Shown here: in pieces, positions 7,578-13,662 of the stretch | Position numbering within the stretch: the first letter of the stretch is position 1 | Layout of the letters: the number at the start of each line of letters is the position of its first letter | NCBI GenBank assembly: GCA_003483745.1 | Contig: DMYD01000002.1 | Span: 24,515-41,608, forward strand | Direction: 5' to 3' | DNA: 17,094 nucleotides | DNA from: Roseburia sp. | Lineage (GTDB): Bacteria; Bacillota; Clostridia; Lachnospirales; Lachnospiraceae | The notes under the pieces: generated by a model | Databases searched by the model: none | What the model was told of the DNA's origin: nothing | What the model saw: the letters and a program-made list of their open reading frames with translations, nothing else | Position numbers and translations under genes: made by a program

Positions 7578-7601
7578 CATGTAAAAAATATTTTTCACAT
7601 G
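7578..7601. repeat. 24-bp AT-rich palindrome after the chemoreceptor gene
   Basis: Two 12-nt arms run from CATGTG to CACATG-type ends with an A/T-only centre, and no loop. One position differs, giving a G-U pair on the minus-strand RNA. It lies 12 nt beyond the chemoreceptor stop and just before the ribosome site of the 139-aa gene. It could be a weak terminator, a processing site or a binding site; nothing decides between them. Confidence 0.45.
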
Positions 7602-7612
7602 ATTCGTCGTTT

Positions 7613-9706
7613 TTATTTTTCATCGTGGAACATTTCGATGACACGGTTAAGTCTTTCAATATTCTCATGGTTATTATCCACAAGCGTTTCATTACCCTGT
7701 ACAATTCCGGAAACCTCAAGTGTTTTCTGTGCAATATCCGTCACACCATCAGCCGCCTCAGAAACTGTTGAGCTGACACCCTGCATGGCATCCGCAATTT
7801 CAACAATGGATGTTAACAATGTATTAATCTGTTCACTGATGGCAGACATATCGTCATCAAATACAGTTGCATCTTTCGTATACTGATCTGCAACTCCCAT
7901 AAAGTCCTCATAATCTTTTAGTACTGTCTGCTCTAAGAAATCTGTACTTTCTTTTAAGCATCCTGTCATATTTGCCACAGCCTGGTTTACTTCGGCAATG
8001 ATCTCATTAATACTGCCAACAGTGGTGGATGTCTGGGTTGCCAGTGCGCCAATCTCTCCTGCAACGACCGCAAAACCTTTTCCTGCCTCTCCGGCTCTTG
8101 CTGCCTCAATTGAAGCATTCAGTGCCAGCAGATTCGTCTGACTTGAGATATCAAGTATCGCCTGTGTAAACTGATTGATCTTTTCTACCGCTTTTGCCTG
8201 TTCCATAGCAGACTCTGTTTTTTGCTGTACATTTTCATACATCTGAACTGTTTTTTCACTTGCAGACTGTGTCTTTAATTTAAGCTGGTCTGCACGTTCT
8301 TTTACCTCAACAGAGGACTCACGTCCCTCTTTTGAATACTTTTCAATATCCGTTGCGCGCTCTTTGATGTCACTGACTGTAGTATTGACTGTCTCCATCG
8401 TTGCTGCAGTCTCCTCCATGGCAGCTGCGAGCTCCTGCGTTGTATCCGTGTTGACATTGCTCATCTCACGCACGCGCTTCGTCGTGTTAGAAAGCTGTTC
8501 TGTCGTATTTCTAAGATCTGTGTATACATGGCGGATATTGCCTACCATTTCACGCAGATTTTTACGCATGTTATGCAGCGAAATTGCCATTCTTCCGGTT
8601 TCATCTTTTCTCTTATAAAGATGCTGGTTTGCCGGATTACTTGCAAATTCAAAGTCTGCTGTCTGCTTTACAATTCCATCAATCTGTGAAATCGGCTTCG
8701 TGATCGTAAAACCAAGCACAATACCAATAATTACAGCCAGAACAGTTGCAAAAGCTGCTCCTCCAAATATCTGTCCTGCAAGCTGTTTCGATTTTGCCTG
8801 CAACTCAGTTTTCGGTGCAGTAAGGATAAATTTCATGCCATTTTCCAACGTCCGATAATACATGACCTTATCTTTGCCCTGATATGTATAAGAAACGGCA
8901 GTCTCTTCCGTCTGCTCATTTCCCAGCGCATCCACTACAGCCTGCAAACCACTGTCTGCATCTACAAGATTACTTCCAATCTCAAGATCTTTGTGATACA
9001 TTACCTTACCGGAATCATTGGCAAGGAAGCCATAACCACTATCAAATATACTTAAAGAATCAATCGTATTCGTAAATTCACTGAAATCAATATCCATTCC
9101 AATGATACCAATGGACTCTCCATCCACCTCAATTGGAATAACGTAAGAAATCATATACACACCAATGTTAGAATTCAGATATGGTTCCATCCAGGTTTCT
9201 TTTCCGTTCTGTACCGGAATATAGTACCATCCGACATGCTCCACATCACTCGGGTCATACATGGAAAAGTCTGTTGGTGTCACACTCTCAAATTCACTGT
9301 CACTGTTGTCCCTTGTAAGAAAAAGTCCGCTTGTTGGTTCCGTAAATTCAGGGTTATAACGGATATACGCTGTGAGTGCTCCCTTTGTATTCTGTGCAGA
9401 CTGCATCAGGATAGGAAGCATCTGCTTTGTATAAGTATCCACATAATCCTTGCTTGTCTTAAAAGATGCTGCATGTTCCAGTTTGGCAACTGCAATGCTG
9501 TATACCATTTCCACTGACTGTGAAACATTCTGCATCATAGTATCAAGTTCATCGCTCTGGCTCACACACTTAAGCTGCATTTCCTGCTGTGAATCTTCAT
9601 AAGAGGTGCTGACTGAGTTTACAATACTGATGGCCCCACAGATAAAAGTAGATACCAGCGAACATAGTATTACAGTTACAATAATTTTGGTTTTTATTGA
9701 TTTCAT
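7613..9706 (-). CDS. Methyl-accepting chemotaxis protein with extracellular double-Cache sensor
   Basis: This 697-aa transmembrane receptor senses a small external ligand and controls CheA through CheW. Order: membrane segment 7-29, extracellular dCache-type sensor (~40-300; segments around VGWYYIPVQNGKE at 158-170 and IGIIGMDIDF at 199-208 are typical), second membrane segment ~312-334, HAMP (~336-390) and a long coiled-coil signalling domain. The hairpin tip is well conserved: SSQTNLLALNASIEAARAGE (521-540), then GKGFAVVAGEI. There is no C-terminal CheR-binding pentapeptide; the protein ends FHDEK. GGAGGGGG lies 9 nt before the ATG. It has a sigma-A-like promoter rather than a clear flagellar sigma-D one. 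The ligand is unknown; many dCache receptors bind amino acids or related small molecules, but the binding motif was not confirmed here. Confidence 0.95.
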   Translation of the reverse strand: MKSIKTKIIVTVILCSLVSTFICGAISIVNSVSTSYEDSQQEMQLKCVSQSDELDTMMQNVSQSVEMVYSIAVAKLEHAASFKTSKDYVDTYTKQMLPILMQSAQNTKGALTAYIRYNPEFTEPTSGLFLTRDNSDSEFESVTPTDFSMYDPSDVEHVGWYYIPVQNGKETWMEPYLNSNIGVYMISYVIPIEVDGESIGIIGMDIDFSEFTNTIDSLSIFDSGYGFLANDSGKVMYHKDLEIGSNLVDADSGLQAVVDALGNEQTEETAVSYTYQGKDKVMYYRTLENGMKFILTAPKTELQAKSKQLAGQIFGGAAFATVLAVIIGIVLGFTITKPISQIDGIVKQTADFEFASNPANQHLYKRKDETGRMAISLHNMRKNLREMVGNIRHVYTDLRNTTEQLSNTTKRVREMSNVNTDTTQELAAAMEETAATMETVNTTVSDIKERATDIEKYSKEGRESSVEVKERADQLKLKTQSASEKTVQMYENVQQKTESAMEQAKAVEKINQFTQAILDISSQTNLLALNASIEAARAGEAGKGFAVVAGEIGALATQTSTTVGSINEIIAEVNQAVANMTGCLKESTDFLEQTVLKDYEDFMGVADQYTKDATVFDDDMSAISEQINTLLTSIVEIADAMQGVSSTVSEAADGVTDIAQKTLEVSGIVQGNETLVDNNHENIERLNRVIEMFHDEK

Positions 9707-9746
9707 ACAAATTTCCCCCTCCGTACAAATTCCTTACGCTAATTCA

Positions 9747-9774
9747 ATTTTACCATATTCGACTTTATTTTCAA
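9747..9774 (-). promoter_or_regulatory. Candidate sigma-A promoter of the chemoreceptor gene
   Basis: Minus strand: TTGAAA (9769-9774), a 16-nt spacer and TAAAAT (9747-9752) preceded by TG one base upstream (extended -10). The start would lie near 9740, about 34 nt before the ATG. A flagellar sigma-D-like sequence (TCGAATAT near 9754-9761) overlaps the spacer but has no TAAA at the right distance. Confidence 0.6.
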
Positions 9775-9845
9775 TAAAATGCATGCTGTTTCGTTATTTT
9801 TTTGTAGACTTCAAAAATTATATGCTATTTTTTTATTCATTTTAT

Positions 9846-9859
9846 CGAACATATTTTCG
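9846..9859. promoter_or_regulatory. LexA/DinR-like box 1, upstream of the radical-SAM promoter
   Basis: CGAACATATTTTCG differs at one base from the perfect palindrome CGAACATATGTTCG, the classic Gram-positive SOS-box form. It lies 9 nt upstream of the -35 hexamer. One-base deviation alone would be moderate evidence; the second box 46 nt downstream raises it. Confidence 0.6.
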
Positions 9860-9868
9860 TTTTTTCTA

Positions 9869-9897
9869 TTGCATGTGTTTTGATTTTATGTTATATT
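9869..9897 (+). promoter_or_regulatory. Promoter of the radical-SAM/DUF4130 operon
   Basis: TTGCAT (9869-9874), an exact 17-nt spacer and TATATT (9892-9897) with an extended TG one base upstream. Predicted start is near 9903, immediately in front of or within LexA-like box 2. The leader to the ATG at 10124 is about 220 nt and carries a nested hairpin. Confidence 0.72.
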
Positions 9898-9905
9898 GAT
9901 TTTGT

Positions 9906-9919
9906 CGAACACTCGTTCT
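9906..9919. promoter_or_regulatory. LexA/DinR-like box 2, over the transcription start
   Basis: CGAACACTCGTTCT contains an exact GAAC-N4-GTTC core (9907-9918), the core of Gram-positive LexA sites. It is 8 nt downstream of the -10 hexamer, where a bound repressor would block initiation or clearance. Confidence 0.68.
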
Positions 9920-9991
9920 GTTTTTAGTAATATGCGATCCAATAATCCAAACCCGTATATATGTAACGAAGAATATGAAAAGATTCAGATA

Positions 9992-10087
9992 CAAAAAGGT
10001 GGTTCATACTTAACGGCTGGCAAATTACACAAAGCAGACACTGCTTTGTGCAATTTGCCAATCAAGAAAGTAAATGCCACCTTTTTG
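9992..10087 (+). promoter_or_regulatory. Nested long hairpin in the radical-SAM operon leader
   Basis: Outer arms of 11 bp at 9992-10002 and 10077-10087 (CAAAAAGGTGG with CCACCTTTTTG) enclose an inner 19-bp stem (10019-10037 with 10041-10059, one mismatch) with a 3-nt loop. A short extra pairing, TACTT with AAGTA, lies between them. The right outer arm ends in TTTTT, so the RNA looks like an attenuator, but the near-symmetry also fits a small palindromic insertion (MITE-like) or a regulatory RNA. No known riboswitch class was recognised. The structure ends 36 nt before the ATG. Confidence 0.6.
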
Positions 10088-10123
10088 CATCCGAACCAAA
10101 GACCATGAGAAATGGAGATCAAC

Positions 10124-11404
10124 ATGAACATTCAGCAAAATATGTCCCTGATAGAAAAGCTTGCCATACTGACTGACGCTGCAAAGTACGATGTTGCCTG
10201 CACTTCCAGCGGTGTGGACCGCCGTGGCAATGGCAGCGGCATGGGGAACTCTCTCGCCTGCGGGATCTGTCACTCGTTCTCTGCGGACGGGCGCTGTATT
10301 TCCCTTCTGAAAATACTTTTTACCAATGAGTGTATCTTTAACTGCGCCTATTGCCAGAACAACTGTAACTCCGATGTGAAACGGGCTTCCTTTACCCCCG
10401 ATGAAGTCTGTGAACTGACAATGGAATTTTACCGGCGCAACTATATTGAGGGCCTTTTCTTAAGTTCCGGCATTATGATCAGTCCCAACTATACTATGGA
10501 CTTGATCTATCAGACACTCTACCGGCTGCGCAATGTTTATCATTTTAACGGCTATATCCATGTCAAGGCGATCCCCGGTGCAGATCCCACCCTGGTAGAA
10601 AAAGCGGGTTTTCTTGCAGACCGTATGAGTATCAATTTAGAACTTCCAACCGCTGACAGCTTAAAAAAATTAGCTCCCTATAAATCCAGAACCACTATTT
10701 TAAAACCAATGCGCCAGATCCAGAACCGCATCACGGAAAATAAAGACGAACTGACCATTTACCGCAAAGCGCCGCGTTTCGTTCCAGCCGGTCAGAGTAC
10801 CCAGATGATCATCGGCGCCACACCGGAACACGATTATGAAATCATGCGGGTTGCCGAAACACTTTACCAGAAGTTTGACCTAAAGAGAGTTTTCTACTCA
10901 GCTTTTGTCAATGTCAACCACGACTCAAACCTGCCGGTTCTGCCGGGCGGACCGCCTCTTTTGCGTGAGCACCGCCTCTATCAGGCTGACTGGCTGCTGC
11001 GCTATTATGATTTTAAAGTAGACGAATTATTGACCAAAGATCGGCCTGATTTCAATATCTACCTGGATCCCAAATGTGACTGGGCACTCCGTCACTTAGA
11101 GTATTTTCCAGTTGAGATCAACCGTGCCGATTACCATACACTTTTACGTGTTCCCGGAATTGGTGCAAAATCTGCCTCACGCATCGTAAAGGCAAGACGT
11201 ATGAATAAGCTTGATTTTTCCGACTTAAAAAAGATCGGTGTCGTACTAAAACGTGCCCTGTATTTTATCACCTGTTCCGGTCACATGATGTATCCTACAA
11301 AATTAGACGAAGACTATATCTGCCGCAGCCTGATTGCCGACCGTACCCAGATTCCACGTGAAATCCGGGAGGCAGGATATCAGCAGCTCAGTTTATTTTC
11401 CTGA
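10124..11404 (+). CDS. Putative DNA modification/repair radical-SAM protein with helix-hairpin-helix tail
   Basis: This 426-aa protein matches the family of radical-SAM proteins found beside DUF4130 or uracil-DNA-glycosylase-linked proteins (TIGR03916 type). The iron-sulfur motif is CIFNCAYC with Cys at 70, 74 and 77 (CX3CX2C). Before it are further Cys residues (26, 46, 49, 58) in SLACGICHSF...DGRC, a feature I recall as typical of this family. A C-terminal helix-hairpin-helix segment (~333-385, core LLRVPGIGAKSASRIV) suggests direct contact with DNA. Expected chemistry is reductive cleavage of SAM and radical attack on a substrate, possibly a damaged or modified base; the true reaction is unknown. 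ATG at 10124 has GGAG 6 nt upstream and is preferred over ATG at 10112. It leads a two-gene operon under SOS-like boxes. Confidence 0.9.
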   Translation: MNIQQNMSLIEKLAILTDAAKYDVACTSSGVDRRGNGSGMGNSLACGICHSFSADGRCISLLKILFTNECIFNCAYCQNNCNSDVKRASFTPDEVCELTMEFYRRNYIEGLFLSSGIMISPNYTMDLIYQTLYRLRNVYHFNGYIHVKAIPGADPTLVEKAGFLADRMSINLELPTADSLKKLAPYKSRTTILKPMRQIQNRITENKDELTIYRKAPRFVPAGQSTQMIIGATPEHDYEIMRVAETLYQKFDLKRVFYSAFVNVNHDSNLPVLPGGPPLLREHRLYQADWLLRYYDFKVDELLTKDRPDFNIYLDPKCDWALRHLEYFPVEINRADYHTLLRVPGIGAKSASRIVKARRMNKLDFSDLKKIGVVLKRALYFITCSGHMMYPTKLDEDYICRSLIADRTQIPREIREAGYQQLSLFS

Positions 11405-11419
11405 TGATGACGGGGTCAT

Positions 11420-11454
11420 ACAATAGAATGCACGCTCTGCGAACATTCTATTGT
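11420..11454 (+). repeat. Hairpin between the radical-SAM and DUF4130 genes
   Basis: ACAATAGAATG (11420-11430) pairs perfectly with CATTCTATTGT (11444-11454) around a 13-nt loop. No U-tract follows, so it is unlikely to be a full terminator; it may stabilise or separate the upstream mRNA part. It sits in the 125-nt gap of the operon. Confidence 0.5.
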
Positions 11455-11529
11455 CATGAATAAAATATTCACTGCCTGTCTGTTCGCAATGATATTAAGG
11501 CATCCACTTATACTCACGAGGTTCATGAT

Positions 11530-12387
11530 ATGTACACATTCATCTGTGAAGATTCTCCCAACGGAATTTTTTCCGGCATTTATGATGCATGGGATTTTAA
11601 AGTAAAGCAAAATAAAATATATCCTGCCGGCAGCAGGTCGGCTGGCAGTCCTTCCCACATACCCCCACACGTCTGCTCGCACGAAGATATCCACCTTGTA
11701 TGCCGTGAACCGGACAATTATCAACTGTTTTATGAGTATATCCATGTGGAAACTTCCACAGAAAAGGCAGATAAAGTCGCCCGCACCATCCAGCGCAGGC
11801 TTGGCAGTGAATTTTACGATGCCATTTTAAATGCGATCCTCTCCATTGTTCCTGCGAAAAAGAATGACTTAGACAAAGCCGACGCTGTTTACCACACTCT
11901 CGTACTTGGTCTGAATACAGCCGCTGGAACACGCGCCATCCATGATCTTTCCAATCCTTATGTCCACCGCCTGTTTACATTGTCGCGCGCTACCGCAAAC
12001 GAAGCACATCACCTGCTCGGCTTTCTTCGTTTTTCGGAACTGGAAAATGGCGTTCTATTTTCCACAATCCATCCAAAAAATAACGCCCTGCCAATACTGG
12101 CAGAGCACTTTACCGATCGTCTCCCACAGGAGAATTTTATGATATATGATGAGAACCGGCAGCTTGCCGCAGTCCATGCCGCCGGCAAAAACTTCATGCT
12201 GGTGGATGCCTCCGGCATAGATCAGGAACTTTTAAAACGCACCTCCGAAAAAGAGTCTGCGTATCAGAAACTATGGCTAACCTTTTTTAACCACATTGCG
12301 ATTCAGACGCGGATCAATCCAAAACTCCAGGCGCAGAACATTCCGAAGCGCTTTTGGGGGGATACGCCGGAACTTAGTAGAAAATAA
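11530..12387 (+). CDS. DUF4130 (TIGR03915-type) probable DNA metabolism protein
   Basis: This 285-aa protein is the usual partner of the radical-SAM protein just upstream; in some bacteria the same domain is fused to a uracil-DNA-glycosylase-like domain. Family features are the N-terminus CEDSPNGIFSGIYDAW, the segment ETSTEKADKVARTIQRR and the C-terminal IQTRINPKLQAQNIPKRFW. No glycosylase domain is attached here; length is that of the stand-alone form. Residues ~29-50 hold a Pro/Ser/Gly-rich stretch not expected at this point in the family. GAGG lies 8-9 nt upstream of the ATG. It ends one base before the stop of the opposing tatD gene. Its biochemical role is not known; direct participation in processing of a DNA base is inferred from its partner. 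Confidence 0.88.
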   Translation: MYTFICEDSPNGIFSGIYDAWDFKVKQNKIYPAGSRSAGSPSHIPPHVCSHEDIHLVCREPDNYQLFYEYIHVETSTEKADKVARTIQRRLGSEFYDAILNAILSIVPAKKNDLDKADAVYHTLVLGLNTAAGTRAIHDLSNPYVHRLFTLSRATANEAHHLLGFLRFSELENGVLFSTIHPKNNALPILAEHFTDRLPQENFMIYDENRQLAAVHAAGKNFMLVDASGIDQELLKRTSEKESAYQKLWLTFFNHIAIQTRINPKLQAQNIPKRFWGDTPELSRK

Positions 12388-12388
12388 A

Positions 12389-13162
12389 TTACATGATACG
12401 AAACAGCCTTTCTGCATTTTCCCTCGTCGCCTGTTCCACTGCCTCCGGCGTGATTCCTCTTAATTCTGCGATCTTTTCGATCACAAACGGGATGTATGAA
12501 GAATCGTTTCGCTCCCCACGGTGTGGCTCTGGTGCCATATATGGGCAGTCTGTCTCAAGAAGAATCCTCTCAAGTGGGATCTCCTGTACGGTCTCCTTTA
12601 ATTTCTTCGCATTTTTAAAAGTCACAACACCGCCGACACCAATATAGTATCCCATTTTTATAAATTCCTGTGCCATCTCTTTGGAATAAGAATAACAATG
12701 GATCACTCCCGGTATTTCCTCCGCATGTACCGATTTCATGACTTCCATAGTATCCGCTGCCGCATCCCTGGAATGGATGATCACCGGAAGCGATGCCTCC
12801 CTTGCCAGTTTCATCTGCTCCGCAAACCAGTATCTCTGCTGTTTTTGTACTTCCGGCTCTTTGTCCCAGTAATAATCCAGCCCGATCTCTCCGACAGCAA
12901 CGACTTTTTCTTTTTTAGTCTGCTCTCTTAACCATGCAAATGTTTCCTCATTCAGCCCACTGATATCGCTCGGATGTACTCCGACTGCTGCATAGACAAA
13001 CGGATACTTCTCCGACAGCACGAGCGTTGTTTTGGTGGATTCGATCGAGGCACCGACATTGATAATCGTTCCCACACCGCGCTCCGGCATAGATGTGATC
13101 AATGCGTCCCTGTCCTCCTCAAACCGCTCATCATCATAATGTGCATGTGTTTCAAATATCAT
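12389..13162 (-). CDS. tatD: TatD-family metal-dependent DNase
   Basis: This 257-aa protein has all metal ligands of TatD nucleases: His6 and His8 in THAH, Glu92 in GEIGLDYY, His130 in VIIHSRDA, His155 in HCYS and Asp205 in LLETDCPY. TatD enzymes act as 3'-to-5' exonucleases or DNases in DNA quality control. Length is standard. AAAGGAG lies 10 nt before the ATG. The upstream XRE gene ends 41 nt away on the same strand, so joint transcription is possible. The stop codon is one base from the stop of the opposing DUF4130 gene, with no room for a terminator between them. In many Firmicutes this gene sits next to rsmA; here it does not. Confidence 0.95.
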   Translation of the reverse strand: MIFETHAHYDDERFEEDRDALITSMPERGVGTIINVGASIESTKTTLVLSEKYPFVYAAVGVHPSDISGLNEETFAWLREQTKKEKVVAVGEIGLDYYWDKEPEVQKQQRYWFAEQMKLAREASLPVIIHSRDAAADTMEVMKSVHAEEIPGVIHCYSYSKEMAQEFIKMGYYIGVGGVVTFKNAKKLKETVQEIPLERILLETDCPYMAPEPHRGERNDSSYIPFVIEKIAELRGITPEAVEQATRENAERLFRIM

Positions 13163-13203
13163 AATCTTCTTACTCCTTTAGTCTCTATTTTAACATATAC
13201 TTT

Positions 13204-13578
13204 TTATTTGCGGTCATTATTCTTTCTCAGATCATTGATGATCACCTGGATATGTGAAAGCTGTTCTAAAGTCAGCCCGCTGACCTCAAGATAGCTTCGC
13301 CCATCCAGTTCTAAGAGATAATCTGTGCTGACGGAAAAAAATCGTGCAATCTTAATTAACATATCGATGGACGGAAGTATATTATCATTTTCCCAGTTTG
13401 AAACACTCTGTTTCGATACACCAAGTTCCCTCGCAACATCAACCTGGCTTAAATTTCTTGATTTTCTTAAATTATGGATCACTTCTCCCAGCATACGCTT
13501 TCTGCATTTCCCCCTATGATTTTCCTTGGCGCCTGTCTCCCCACTCCCAGACTTTATTTCTTTTTGTATTTTTTTCAT
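13204..13578 (-). CDS. XRE-family helix-turn-helix transcriptional regulator
   Basis: This protein of 124 aa (or 96 aa if started at 13494) has one Cro/CI-type helix-turn-helix: LGEVIHNLRKSRNLSQ, then ELGVSKQSVSNWENDNILPS and FFSVSTDYLLELD, about residues 30-92 of the long form. The C-terminal 30 residues are helical and may dimerise. The start is uncertain: ATG at 13578 has no ribosome site, and ATG at 13494 (just before the helix-turn-helix) has only a weak GAAAG. The extra N-terminus is basic and of low complexity, which favours the shorter form. It faces the secreted-protein operon across an 84-bp gap containing a palindrome, and is the natural candidate to bind there. Genes and spacing suggest a local regulator, but the target is inferred. 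Confidence 0.85.
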   Translation of the reverse strand: MKKIQKEIKSGSGETGAKENHRGKCRKRMLGEVIHNLRKSRNLSQVDVARELGVSKQSVSNWENDNILPSIDMLIKIARFFSVSTDYLLELDGRSYLEVSGLTLEQLSHIQVIINDLRKNNDRK

Positions 13579-13608
13579 ATTAGGTAAGTATTATGCGCAC
13601 AATGCCCA

Positions 13609-13637
13609 TTTACAAAATACTTTAGTATTGTTATAAT
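13609..13637 (+). promoter_or_regulatory. Promoter of the secreted-protein operon
   Basis: TTTACA (13609-13614), an exact 17-nt spacer and a perfect TATAAT (13632-13637) with TG one base upstream (TGTTATAAT). The ribosome site is AAAGGAG, 8 nt before the ATG at 13663. The spacer is occupied by a palindrome, described separately. Confidence 0.82.
13616..13629. promoter_or_regulatory. Palindromic operator candidate between -35 and -10
   Basis: AATACTTTAGTATT has perfect 6-bp arms (AATACT/AGTATT) around a TT centre. A third half-site, AAGTATTA, occurs at 13586-13593 near the XRE start. A repressor bound here would block RNA polymerase. The adjacent XRE protein is the likely binder, and control of both divergent genes is possible. 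Confidence 0.55.
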
Positions 13638-13662
13638 TGACCCAAAGAAAGGAGATGATGTT

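Noticed and set aside
9741..9770. Flagellar sigma-D promoter for the chemoreceptor gene
   Set aside because: TCGAATAT resembles the -10 element, but there is no TAAA at the required distance; the sigma-A-type match is better.
9992..10087. Known riboswitch class in the radical-SAM leader
   Set aside because: The two simple nested stems show no conserved junction or pocket sequence that I recognise from cyclic di-GMP, SAM, purine, THF, preQ1 or cobalamin riboswitches.
9896..10108. 70-aa plus-strand reading frame in front of the radical-SAM gene
   Set aside because: It starts with TTG inside the predicted -10 hexamer, has no ribosome site and runs through both arms of the leader hairpin. It is not credible as a gene.
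11404..11463. Tiny reading frame (about 19 codons) overlapping the radical-SAM stop codon
   Set aside because: It overlaps a hairpin, has no ribosome site of its own and its sequence looks random; translational coupling is possible in principle but unsupported.
13164..13203. Separate promoter for tatD in the 41-nt gap after the XRE gene
   Set aside because: An extended -10-like TGTTAAAAT exists on the minus strand, but the best -35 (ATGACC) is 19 nt away and poor. Co-transcription with the XRE gene cannot be excluded.
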